A stretch of DNA of 13,304 nucleotides. It comes from Nitrospira sp. (GTDB taxonomy: Bacteria; Nitrospirota; Nitrospiria; Nitrospirales; Nitrospiraceae). This document shows positions 1 through 6,675 of this stretch, piece by piece. Positions within the stretch are counted from its first letter, which is position 1. Every line of letters begins with the position of its first letter. The DNA lies in NCBI GenBank assembly GCA_015904075.1, contig JABMDH010000097.1, positions 13,574-26,877 on the forward strand, given 5' to 3'. The translations under genes and the position numbers were made by a program. The notes under the pieces were generated by a model. That model was not told the origin of the DNA and made no database searches. It was given only the letters and a program-made list of their open reading frames with translations.

Positions 1-123
1 ATGAGAAGAATTTCCTAACCTGCTGATTACCCAATGGTCTGTGTTTCATCTTGCGAATAGGGCAGAACGGCACTACTTTTGCTGGACATCTGGGGAGGTG
101 CAAAATGAGTGCCACACATATTT

Positions 124-146
124 CATAATTTCTTATTCATAGGAGG
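124..146 (+). promoter_or_regulatory. Possible -10 box and strong ribosome binding site of the Lys-rich peptide gene
   Basis: CATAAT at 124-129 is one base from the -10 consensus, but no convincing -35 lies at the right distance. AGGAGG at 141-146 sits 8 bases before the ATG at 155 and fixes that start. I see no gene in 1-154. Confidence 0.4.
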
Positions 147-154
147 ATCGCATC

Positions 155-373
155 ATGAAGAGGATGTTGATGGCAGTGATGGCAGTGGCAGTGGCAGTGA
201 CGTTTAGCGCCCCGGCGTTCGCGGGGGATAGCCCGAAGGAAGGCGGCAAGGACAAGAAGCCCGGACAGGTAGTTGAGACGATCTACGGAGACGAGAAGAA
301 GAAGGAAGAGAAGAAGGGCGGCCATGCCGACACCTTCGGCGAAGAGAAGAAGAAGGACGAGAAGGGCAAGTAA
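155..373 (+). CDS. Small exported Lys/Glu-rich protein, function unknown
   Basis: A 72-residue protein that I cannot assign to a family. Residues 1-23 are a Sec signal peptide: MKR, then a hydrophobic Ala/Val/Met core, then SAPAFA with likely cleavage after Ala23. The mature part of about 49 residues has no Cys and is almost all Lys, Glu, Asp and Gly. It contains two copies of one module: ETIYGDEKKKEEK near 42-54 and DTFGEEKKKDEK near 59-70. The start is fixed by AGGAGG at 141-146. It points toward the gcvT-Nudix pair and is separated from it by a terminator, so it is monocistronic. The signal-peptide core is encoded by a GGCAGT hexamer repeat (172-199). It is probably periplasmic or secreted and disordered, but its role is not visible in the sequence. 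Confidence 0.75.
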   Translation: MKRMLMAVMAVAVAVTFSAPAFAGDSPKEGGKDKKPGQVVETIYGDEKKKEEKKGGHADTFGEEKKKDEKGK

Positions 374-403
374 TTTCCTTCTTATCTCGGCGAGGCTAGT
401 TTG

Positions 404-449
404 CTTGAGGGGGTTTCCACTTCTTGTGGGAATTCCCTCAAGTGTTTTT
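404..449 (+). terminator. Rho-independent terminator after the Lys-rich peptide gene
   Basis: CTTGAGGG at 404-411 pairs with CCCTCAAG at 435-442. The inner arms 412-420 and 426-434 pair throughout with three G-T wobbles around a five-base loop, giving a 17-bp stem. TGTTTTT follows at 443-449 on the plus strand. It lies between convergent genes, but the T-run favours plus-strand termination. Confidence 0.85.
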
Positions 450-963
450 AGCGCTGGTAGGTTCTGAGGTAGACCGCCTGTAATCCCACAATCGTTTTCG
501 CGTCACGTATCGTTCCATCCTCGATTTTGCTCACCGCCTCTGCAAGCGGCATTTCGATGATGTCCAATACTTCGTCCGGGTCCAGCTGCTGCCGGCCCGT
601 TGTCAGCCCCGTCGCCTTGTACACATGAATCACTTCGTCGGCAAACCCCGGAGCGGTAAAGATGCTGGTCAGCAACTCGAAGGAAGAGGCCCGATAGCCC
701 ACCTCTTCTTCCAACTCCCGCGACGCACAGTGGAGAGGGTCTTCGCCAGGCTGAAGTTTTCCCGCAGGGATTTCATAGATAAATCCTCCCGCCGCATGGC
801 GAAACTGCCGGATCAACACGACCGTGCCATCATCCTTGACGGGGACGACTGCGGCAGCTCCAGGGTGGCGGATCGTCTCAAGATCGATCGTGGCCCCGTT
901 CGGCAGAGTCACGGTATCGATGTTGAGAGTGACGACTTTGCCTGTGTAGATGTTTCTGGTCAT
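448..963 (-). CDS. Nudix hydrolase, ADP-ribose pyrophosphatase type
   Basis: A 171-residue cytosolic Mg-dependent hydrolase, the usual length for ADP-ribose pyrophosphatases of the NudF/YqkG kind. The complete Nudix box GX5EX7REUXEEXGU is at residues 68-90, beginning GKLQPGED with the metal-binding RELEEEVGY at its end. It is preceded by the EIPAGK strand typical of this subfamily and by RQFRHAAGG around 52-60. The expected reaction is ADP-ribose to AMP plus ribose 5-phosphate; exact substrate choice within the family cannot be read from the sequence. It lies 38 bp behind gcvT on the same strand, so the two are probably co-transcribed. A GGGAG ribosome binding site precedes the ATG. Its stop abuts the terminator of the convergent gene. 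Confidence 0.9.
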   Translation of the reverse strand: MTRNIYTGKVVTLNIDTVTLPNGATIDLETIRHPGAAAVVPVKDDGTVVLIRQFRHAAGGFIYEIPAGKLQPGEDPLHCASRELEEEVGYRASSFELLTSIFTAPGFADEVIHVYKATGLTTGRQQLDPDEVLDIIEMPLAEAVSKIEDGTIRDAKTIVGLQAVYLRTYQR

Positions 964-975
964 CTTATCTCCCGC

Positions 976-1007
976 TCACCTTACGCCTCACGCCTCGCAC
1001 CTCACGT
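976..1007. repeat. Degenerate 7-bp tandem repeat between gcvT and the Nudix gene
   Basis: On the plus strand CTTACGC, CTCACGC, CTCGCAC and CTCACGT follow one another at 980-1007, preceded by a partial unit. The last unit overlaps the gcvT stop codon. This looks like a short low-complexity intergenic repeat and does not form a strong hairpin. Confidence 0.5.
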
Positions 1008-2105
1008 CCTTTTTCGCGTATAGAACGGCGGCTTGACCACCGTCGCGAGAAGGGCCTTGCCTCTGATATCAATCGCGATCGAAGTCCCCGGAGCAGCATA
1101 GGCCGCCGGCACGTAGCCCAACCCGATCCCCTTCTGTAAGCGAGGCGACAGATTGCCGCTACTGACGTCTCCGACCGGGTTCGACGTGGCAGGATCAAGA
1201 ATCTTGAATCCATGCCGTGGGACGCCTTTTTCCAGAAGCTCGAAGGCAATGAACCGGCGGCCAGGACCCGCTTGCTTCTGAGCCCAGAGCGCATCGCGAC
1301 CGATAAAGTCTCCCTTGGTGAAACTCACGGCCCATTCCACACCGGCTTCAATCGGCGTGGTGGCTTCATCAATATCATTGCCATAGAGCAGATAGCCCAT
1401 CTCCAGGCGCAGGAGATCGCGCGCGCCGAGCCCTGCAGGCTTGACGCCAACGGACTGCCCCAGGTCCAGCAGCGCATTCCAGACCGGTGCCGGCGGTCCA
1501 TAGACATAGAACTCATAGCCGAACTCACCCGTATAGCCGGTCCTGGCGACCAGGCAAGGAACGGACTCGATCGTGACCATGGTCGACTCTCTGAGCTTGA
1601 GCGCATCCAGCGCCGTTGATCCAAAGGTGGCGACGACTGCGCGGGTGGCGGGACCCTGCAGGGCAATCTGCGCGATCTCCGCCGAACGATCGTGGATTCG
1701 GCAGCCGGGAACGTGTGAGCCCTGCTCCAGCAACCATGAATAAATCTTGTCGCGATTGGACGCATTCACACACAGCAGATATTCATTCGGGCCAACCAAT
1801 CGATAGACAAAGATATCGTCTTTGATACCTCCCTGCCGGTTGCAGACCATCGAATACTGCGCGTGCATGGGTTGAAGCGCGGCGACGTCATTGGTGGTGA
1901 TCGTTTGCAAGAAAGCCAGGGCGCCTGCCCCACCGACTTCGATACGGCCCATGTGGCTCACATCGAACAGTCCGGCTGTGGTCCTGACCGTCTGATACTC
2001 ATCGACCACTCCACCGTACTGGATGGGCATGTCCCAGCCGGCAAAATTGACAAGTTTGGCCCCGGCGGCGCGATGCTGGGCGATGAGCGCAGTCTGTTTC
2101 ATCAT
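1002..2105 (-). CDS. gcvT: Aminomethyltransferase, glycine cleavage system T protein
   Basis: A 367-residue protein, the normal length for GcvT. It transfers the methylene group from the aminomethyl-lipoyl arm of the H protein to tetrahydrofolate, releasing ammonia. The N-terminal signature AGAKLVNFAGWDMPIQYGG is at 14-32, GLFDVSHMG at 45-53, and GGIKDD at 92-97, where the Asp pair includes the family's catalytic Asp. ARTGYTGEFGYEF and GLGARDLLRLEMGYLLYGND complete the substrate cleft. The other Gcv genes are not in this window. The ATG at 2105 has no Shine-Dalgarno sequence of its own. It lies two bases after the stop of an eight-codon mini-ORF that does have one, so coupled initiation is likely. 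Two ATG codons in tandem begin the gene. The Nudix gene follows 38 bp downstream. Confidence 0.95.
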   Translation of the reverse strand: MMKQTALIAQHRAAGAKLVNFAGWDMPIQYGGVVDEYQTVRTTAGLFDVSHMGRIEVGGAGALAFLQTITTNDVAALQPMHAQYSMVCNRQGGIKDDIFVYRLVGPNEYLLCVNASNRDKIYSWLLEQGSHVPGCRIHDRSAEIAQIALQGPATRAVVATFGSTALDALKLRESTMVTIESVPCLVARTGYTGEFGYEFYVYGPPAPVWNALLDLGQSVGVKPAGLGARDLLRLEMGYLLYGNDIDEATTPIEAGVEWAVSFTKGDFIGRDALWAQKQAGPGRRFIAFELLEKGVPRHGFKILDPATSNPVGDVSSGNLSPRLQKGIGLGYVPAAYAAPGTSIAIDIRGKALLATVVKPPFYTRKRT

Positions 2106-2107
2106 AA

Positions 2108-2134
2108 TCAGCCGAACGTCAGAAAGTCTGTCAT
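2108..2134 (-). CDS. Candidate eight-codon leader ORF (MTDFLTFG) upstream of gcvT
   Basis: ATG at 2134-2132 is preceded by GAGAGGTGATGAC, a good ribosome binding site. The frame reads MTDFLTFG and stops with TGA at 2110-2108, two bases before the gcvT ATG. gcvT itself lacks a ribosome binding site, and the gcvT frame has no other start before an upstream TGA. I infer a translational-coupling leader; there is no direct evidence that the peptide matters. Confidence 0.45.
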   Translation of the reverse strand: MTDFLTFG

Positions 2135-2138
2135 GTCA

Positions 2139-2816
2139 TCACCTCTCAAGTCCGAGACGTAATGACGTTCTGACTTGAGAGACTTTACGACAGTCAATGG
2201 ACACCGAGTAACTCGACGTCGCGACATTGAAGTCCGTATCGACGGTGCCATCTGCATTCAGCCGCACCAACCGAACCACCGCTGTGCCGTTGTAACTGCT
2301 GAACCGGCCACCCACATACACATCGCCGCTGCCATCTTCGGCCGAGGCCACGCTATACACCGCGTTGCTGAACCCGATCCCGGCATTGAAATTGACGTCG
2401 ATTACGCCGTCGGCATTGAGCCGCATCAGCCGCGTCACTCCCCTGCCGTTATAGTTCGTGAACCGGCCACCGACGTACATATAACCGTTGTCACCCTTCG
2501 CCGGAGCCACACTGTACACGGAGCCATTGAACCCGGTCCCGACAGTGAATCGTGAGTCGATGGCGCCATTCGCATTGAGTCGCACGAGCCGAGTCACGGC
2601 TCTGCCCCTATCCACGGCCACGCTGCGGCTGGGCACCGGACTGACCACTTTCCTGTCGTTCGCAACAGTCCACGTCTTGTCGGCGATGGGAGCGGTAGTA
2701 GTGCCCAGGCCACTCGTCGTCATGACATGCTGTCCCTCTACTGTTGACTGTCCGCATAGGAACAAGCCTATGCAGGAAAGTCCTATCAAGGGGAACATAC
2801 CCACAGGCTGACGCAT
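2139..2816 (-). pseudogene. Delta-60 repeat (beta-propeller-like) exported protein, probably 3'-truncated
   Basis: A 225-residue frame. Residues 1-28 look like a signal peptide (MRQPVGMFPLIGLSCIGLFL...). From about residue 74 it carries delta-60 repeats with a strict 53-residue period: RLVRLNANGAID...YVGGRFTNYNG, then RLMRLNADGVID...YVGGRFSSYNG, then RLVRLNADGTVDTDFNV. The third repeat breaks off and is followed by an unrelated tail ending in RLGLER. That tail is encoded by the stem-loop in front of gcvT. Delta-60 proteins normally carry many more repeats, so this is probably the 5' end of a longer surface protein cut by a deletion. The start is secure: GAGGAGG at 2821-2827 lies 4 bases ahead of the ATG. 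It follows the S58 peptidase gene after a 112-bp gap. The remaining protein may still be made and exported. Confidence 0.65.
2143..2181 (-). promoter_or_regulatory. Stem-loop overlapping the ribosome binding site of the gcvT leader
   Basis: CTCTCAAGTC at 2143-2152 and GACTTGAGAG at 2172-2181 are a perfect 10-bp inverted repeat, and ACGT at 2157-2160 pairs with ACGT at 2165-2168 above an internal loop. On the minus-strand transcript the downstream arm ends in GAGAG, which is part of the GAGAGG ribosome binding site of the mini-ORF. The folded form would hide it. No T-run follows, so it is not a standard terminator, and no glycine-riboswitch pattern was recognised. Confidence 0.5.
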
Positions 2817-2928
2817 ACTGCCTCCTCTACTCCGAACGATGACGAGACAACCCGGTCCTTCCCTGCTTTCTCGGCACGTTTGGGGTTTGCCTTGAGTGAG
2901 GATTTTTGAGTAAAGGAGAACGCCAGGG

Positions 2929-4164
2929 CTAGCGGACTACCGTGGTAAGCCTGTTGAGCCGGTTCAAGTCGATGGCCTCAATACGGTGGCCATCGCGGCC
3001 TGTGACCGTCGTGGCCATGGTGAGAGCGTTGAGGATAGCTTCTTCTGTCGCTTCGACTGTGGCGGTAAAGAGCGGATTCAGATGGGTATCGGCCAGATGG
3101 GTCAGCGTATAGGTCGGCTCTTGGGGATAGTGCGGGATCACGTTGGCGGTTGAGAAAGCGAGTATGAAGTCCCCGCTGCCATGGCGCGCGGTGGAGCCGG
3201 TGCGGGCAAGACCCAGCGCGGCGCGCTTGGCTAATCTCGTGAGCTGCCGACTGTCGAGCGGGGCATCAGTGGCGATGATGACAATGATGGACCCTTCGCT
3301 CTGGCCCGGCGCGAGGCCTTCGGACATGTGTTGAGGCGGTTCATAGAGTTTTCCCACCGGCACGCCGGCAATGACCAGTTCGGGCCTGCGGCCATGATTC
3401 GCATTGACGAGCACCCCGATGGTGTAGCCATCGTCTTTCTCGGATAGTTTTCTCGACGAGGTGCCGATGCCACCCTTGAATCCATAGGAAACCATGCCGG
3501 TGCCTGCCCCAACCGTGCCTTCTTTCACCGGACCGCCGATCGCACTGTCGAGAGCCGCCATCACATCCTGCTCGGACACATGGCGGCCCTGGATATCATT
3601 CAATCGCCCGTCGTCGCATTCAGCGACCACCGGCGTAAGCGTGTCGTCGGAGATGCCGATCTCGGGATACTGCTGAATCATCCAGCTCATGACGCCGTTG
3701 GCGACACGCGGGACGTTGAGCGTATTTGTGAGGACAATGGGATATTCGAGGAAACCCGATTCAGCCACCCATGAAAGGCCCGTCATTTCGCCGGTGCCAT
3801 TCAGGACAAACGAACCGGCAGAGACCTTCTTGTGCCAGACCTCATCGCGCGGAATCACGACCGTGACGCCGGTGCGCACAGGCCCGTGACCTGGCTTGAG
3901 TGGCCCCTCCCCTTGGATGAGAGTCCTGTGGCCGACTTTCACACCTGCCACGTCAGTAATGGCGTTGAGGGGGCCGGGCTGATACGAGCCGATGACGATA
4001 CCTAAATCTCGAATGCGTTGGCGGCCATGATCCGATTCGGCAGCTGCCGTGGACAAGCAGCCGGAAGTTAGAATGGCGATACAGGCCAGCACTACCAGCT
4101 GAGTTGGTCGCTCGCAGGCGACAGATTTCACCGAGAAGGATCTAGCGGGCTGTTGAAAGGTCAT
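2929..4164 (-). CDS. S58-family (DmpA/BapA) N-terminal nucleophile aminopeptidase, lipoprotein
   Basis: A 411-residue relative of the L-aminopeptidase D-Ala-esterase DmpA and the beta-peptidyl aminopeptidases. Members autocleave into two chains, and the new N-terminal Ser/Thr is the nucleophile that removes N-terminal residues from short peptides. Hallmarks are RIRDLGIVIGSYQPGPLNAITDV (51-72), VLTNTLNVPRV (144-153), and GGIGTSSRKL (231-240), where self-cleavage is expected after Gly234. Other hallmarks are NANHGRRPELVIAGVPVG and IIVIIATDAPLDSRQL. Residues 21-36 end in ILTSGC, a fair lipobox, so the mature enzyme is probably lipid-anchored in the envelope. Start choice is uncertain: the ATG at 4164 has no clear ribosome binding site. 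A GTG at 4131 would give a compact lipoprotein signal (residue 12 on). The palindromic repeat at 4223-4344 lies just upstream. Confidence 0.88.
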   Translation of the reverse strand: MTFQQPARSFSVKSVACERPTQLVVLACIAILTSGCLSTAAAESDHGRQRIRDLGIVIGSYQPGPLNAITDVAGVKVGHRTLIQGEGPLKPGHGPVRTGVTVVIPRDEVWHKKVSAGSFVLNGTGEMTGLSWVAESGFLEYPIVLTNTLNVPRVANGVMSWMIQQYPEIGISDDTLTPVVAECDDGRLNDIQGRHVSEQDVMAALDSAIGGPVKEGTVGAGTGMVSYGFKGGIGTSSRKLSEKDDGYTIGVLVNANHGRRPELVIAGVPVGKLYEPPQHMSEGLAPGQSEGSIIVIIATDAPLDSRQLTRLAKRAALGLARTGSTARHGSGDFILAFSTANVIPHYPQEPTYTLTHLADTHLNPLFTATVEATEEAILNALTMATTVTGRDGHRIEAIDLNRLNRLTTVVR

Positions 4165-4222
4165 TCTGGCACGCGATCACTTGTAATCGCTTGGACGTCA
4201 CGGGCCGAATGAGAATAGTGCA

Positions 4223-4344
4223 CAGGATGTTCAAAAAGGCCTTCCAGCAAGGCCGCAGCGAGGGAAGAGGCGAGGCGTACGCTTCGGTACGTTGAGCCTC
4301 TGAGCGTTGCGAGAACGAAGCTGGAGGACTTTTTCAACATCCTG
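4223..4344. repeat. 122-bp imperfect palindromic repeat element (REP/MITE-like)
   Basis: The ends are inverted copies: CAGGATGTT-C-AAAAAG at 4223-4238 against CTTTTT-C-AACATCCTG at 4329-4344, and the pairing continues to CCAGC/GCTGG. An inner hairpin pairs GAGGC (4272-4276) with GCCTC (4296-4300), and GTAC (4277-4280) with GTAC (4287-4290). It codes for nothing obvious and no target-site duplication is clear. Its right edge touches the TAG at 4345-4347 that ends the extended beta-CASP frame. I have a recollection of similar palindromes in Nitrospira genomes, but I cannot check it here. Confidence 0.75.
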
Positions 4345-4422
4345 CTAGACTTCATGCGTACTGCCATGATGCGGAATTCGCACATCGATCGTTGGATGTT
4401 CCGCTTGGATGGCAGCGCCCAG
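4345..4422 (-). pseudogene. Stranded C-terminal tail of the beta-CASP protein after the in-frame TAG
   Basis: Reading on from the TAG at 4423-4425 in the same frame gives 25 more sense codons, starting LGAAIQAEHPTIDV and ending HHGSTHEV, followed by TAG. Proteins of this family normally continue after the HGE motif with a short amphipathic segment and a P.HG.. strand, which matches this tail. The restored protein would be 465 residues, a normal length for the family. A nonsense mutation, stop read-through or a base error could each explain it. Confidence 0.7.
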
Positions 4423-5742
4423 CTACAGGGCCTGCCTCTCTTCGCCATGCACGACGAAAACCTTACTTGGCAACGGGGTAATGGCCCTGACATAGGCAAG
4501 CAGGTCGTTTCGGTCGGCATGAGCCGAGAGACCATTGAACCGCACCACTTGCGCGCGGCGCGGCGTCGGCACGCCGAAGATCGGCACCACATCCCAGCCC
4601 TCAACCAATTTCCGTCCTAATGTATGTTCGGCCTGGAATCCGACGATGACAATAATGTTCGCTTCGTCTTGAATCGCATGTTTGAGATGGTGAATGACAC
4701 GCCCGCCCTCGCACATCCCCGACGAGGAAATGATGACACAGGGCCCCCGCATGGCATTGAGCCGCTTGCTGTCTTCCGACGAGGACACAAAGTGGATGTA
4801 GCGCGAGGCAAAGACGTCACCATCGGATGAGAAGGTCTTCAACGTCTCTTCGTCATAACATTCCGGGTGGCGCCGGAACACACCTGTCGCTTTATCAGCC
4901 AGCGGGGAATCGATATAGATGGGAATGGGGTCGACGCGGCCCTCGCCCACCAGTTCCTTGATCCGCATGACCAGCTCCTGCGTGCGCCCCACCGCGAAGG
5001 CCGGTACGATGATCTTGCTCTTGTGTTGCCGCGCATGGGCGATCAAGTCCTGAGCTTTCTTCTTCATCTCCTCGCCGGCCTGTTCGTGCAGCCGGTCACC
5101 GTATGTGGACTCCAGAATCAGGATATCGCAGGGAGGCGGCGGCTCCGGATCACGCAGGATCGGCATGTGGGACCGTCCCAGGTCGCCACTGAATAAGACC
5201 GTGGTGCTCGCTCCCCGTGCCTGGTATGTGACGCGGACAGCGGCCGATCCCAGGATGTGGCCGGCATCGTGAAACGACGCGGTGACCCGCGGCGCAAGCT
5301 TCAGCAGGTCACCGTATCGCGCGCCTTCAAACTTCCTGACAATCTTCCTGACATCATCGCCGTCGTATAAGGGCTGAATGCAGGTTTTCCCGCGTCGCTT
5401 CTCTTGTTTATTCACATACCGGCAGTCGTTTTCCTGCACGCGTGCGGAATCCTCGAGCATGATGCCGGCAAGGTCAGCCGATGCGCGGGTGAGATAGACC
5501 TTTCCGGAAAAGCCCTGTCGGGGCAGGACCGGCAAGGCACCCGAATGGTCGATATGGGCGTGAGAGAGCAGGACAGCCCCGAGTGATTTGGGGTCGAAGC
5601 CCAGCTCTCGGTTTTTCCGCACTGCCTCTTCTCGACGCCCCTGAAACATTCCACAATCGAGCAACATGCGGAACCCCGGCACCTCGACCACATGACGACT
5701 TCCGGTGACTGAACGAGCGGCGCCGTGGAATGAGAGCTTCAT
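4423..5742 (-). CDS. RNA-processing metallo-beta-lactamase / beta-CASP protein, cut short by an in-frame TAG
   Basis: A 439-residue protein of the MBL-fold beta-CASP exonuclease/endonuclease family (YSH1/CPSF73-like, COG1236 type), expected to bind two zinc ions and cut RNA. Metal motifs are HAHIDH at 61-66, GHILGSA with His162, SGDLGR with Asp187, and LSAHAD with His408. The last conserved block, VVHGE, ends the protein around residue 434. The ATG at 5742 is chosen over an in-frame ATG 46 codons upstream for two reasons. MKLSFHGAARSVTGS is the normal N-terminus, and the ATG overlaps the LOG stop as ATGA. The TAG at 4423-4425 comes early: the same frame continues for 25 codons to 4348 with a family-like tail (LGAAIQAEHP...HHGSTHEV), then TAG at 4345-4347. 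Metal ligands are all present, so activity may survive. Confidence 0.88.
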   Translation of the reverse strand: MKLSFHGAARSVTGSRHVVEVPGFRMLLDCGMFQGRREEAVRKNRELGFDPKSLGAVLLSHAHIDHSGALPVLPRQGFSGKVYLTRASADLAGIMLEDSARVQENDCRYVNKQEKRRGKTCIQPLYDGDDVRKIVRKFEGARYGDLLKLAPRVTASFHDAGHILGSAAVRVTYQARGASTTVLFSGDLGRSHMPILRDPEPPPPCDILILESTYGDRLHEQAGEEMKKKAQDLIAHARQHKSKIIVPAFAVGRTQELVMRIKELVGEGRVDPIPIYIDSPLADKATGVFRRHPECYDEETLKTFSSDGDVFASRYIHFVSSSEDSKRLNAMRGPCVIISSSGMCEGGRVIHHLKHAIQDEANIIVIVGFQAEHTLGRKLVEGWDVVPIFGVPTPRRAQVVRFNGLSAHADRNDLLAYVRAITPLPSKVFVVHGEERQAL

Positions 5743-6593
5743 GGGTTGGGTACTCCATTGTGGCGTGCAATCAGATCCCAGGCTTCCTGGGCCGTCTCCG
5801 CGTAGTGAAAGAGTTGCAAGTCCTGCTGAGCGATCAAGCCGCAGTCGACCAGCAGTTGCCAGTTGATGAGGCGCTCCCAAAAGTCCCGCCCTACCAAGAC
5901 AACGATCACTTGATCGGTCTTGCCGGTTTGCAGGAGTGTCAGTGTTTCGAACAGCTCGTCGAGCGTCCCGAATCCTCCTGGAAAGGCGACCAGCGCCTTG
6001 GCCCGGATCAGGAAATGCATTTTCCTGATTGCAAAATAGCGAAACTGAAAATTGAGCGCCGGCGTGATGTAGGGATTCGGATATTGTTCGTGAGGAAGTG
6101 TGACATTAAGGCCGATCGATTTCGCGTTGACATCCGACGCCCCACGGTTGGCCGCTTCCATAATGCCGGGCCCACCGCCGGTGATGATGACGTAGTCACA
6201 ACGGCCGTCAACTTGGCAGATTACTGAGACCAGGCGCCCAAATTCGCGAGCTACATTGTAGTATTTCGAGAGGGCGGCTTGTCGCCGTGCGATCGCCACC
6301 TTGCGTCGGACCTCAGGATTGTCCGGTGTTCGCGCCTCCTCCACCTCGGCCTCTCGCAACGCCTGCTCCATAACCTCCGGCTCCTGGATCCTTGCACTGC
6401 CGAAGACGACAATGGTCGAGTGAATATTCTCTTCGCGTTGGATCAGTTCCGGCTTCAATAGTTCGAGCCCGATTCGGACAGACCGTAGCTCCTCCCGCTC
6501 AAGAAATTGTATATCTTCGAAGGCGTGGATGTCGGAGGAGTGCCTGGTGTCGTTTCGCTGCGGTGACGTGTGACCGGAAGTTTGTGGCTTCAT
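5739..6593 (-). CDS. LOG-family protein (Rossmann-like nucleotide phosphoribohydrolase)
   Basis: A 284-residue protein of the LOG / TIGR00730 family, once mis-called lysine decarboxylase. Its best-known activity is hydrolysis of nucleoside 5'-monophosphates (cytokinin-type or AMP/GMP) to base and ribose 5-phosphate. GGGPGIMEAANRG at 139-151 and PGGFGTLDE at 205-213 are the two signature loops, the second holding the catalytic Glu. The first 57 residues and a helical insertion (about 70-120) are extra compared with the shortest LOG proteins. The gene overlaps the beta-CASP gene by ATGA, so the two are coupled. There is no ribosome binding site, but TATAAT lies 8 bases before the ATG. The same arrangement is kept in a duplicated LOG stub at 9840, so I expect a leaderless mRNA. 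Confidence 0.9.
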   Translation of the reverse strand: MKPQTSGHTSPQRNDTRHSSDIHAFEDIQFLEREELRSVRIGLELLKPELIQREENIHSTIVVFGSARIQEPEVMEQALREAEVEEARTPDNPEVRRKVAIARRQAALSKYYNVAREFGRLVSVICQVDGRCDYVIITGGGPGIMEAANRGASDVNAKSIGLNVTLPHEQYPNPYITPALNFQFRYFAIRKMHFLIRAKALVAFPGGFGTLDELFETLTLLQTGKTDQVIVVLVGRDFWERLINWQLLVDCGLIAQQDLQLFHYAETAQEAWDLIARHNGVPNP

Positions 6594-6601
6594 GGTCTAC
6601 C

Positions 6602-6607
6602 ATTATA
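6602..6607 (-). promoter_or_regulatory. Perfect -10 box of the LOG gene, probably leaderless
   Basis: TATAAT (minus strand) ends 8 bases before the ATG at 6593, so transcription should begin at or next to the start codon. The duplicated LOG stub keeps CTATAATG, the 8-base spacing and CCATG (9838-9854), while bases around them differ. No good -35 is seen 16-18 bp upstream. Confidence 0.6.
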
Positions 6608-6675
6608 GCCATAGCCGCCGGAGGAGAACAGTGGCAATTCACCGACGTGAGCGCATTGATGCCATGGGCAACTGG

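Noticed and set aside
625..1023. A 132-codon plus-strand frame opposite the Nudix gene.
   Set aside because: Antisense shadow; the minus strand carries a complete Nudix box.
4161..4604. A 147-codon minus-strand frame overlapping the end of the beta-CASP gene and the palindromic repeat.
   Set aside because: Shadow frame: the same bases encode the conserved end of the beta-CASP protein in another frame, and the rest is the repeat element.
5743..5880. N-terminal extension of 46 residues on the beta-CASP protein.
   Set aside because: It would overlap the LOG gene, lacks family similarity, and the ATGA overlap with MKLSFHGAARS is the expected start.
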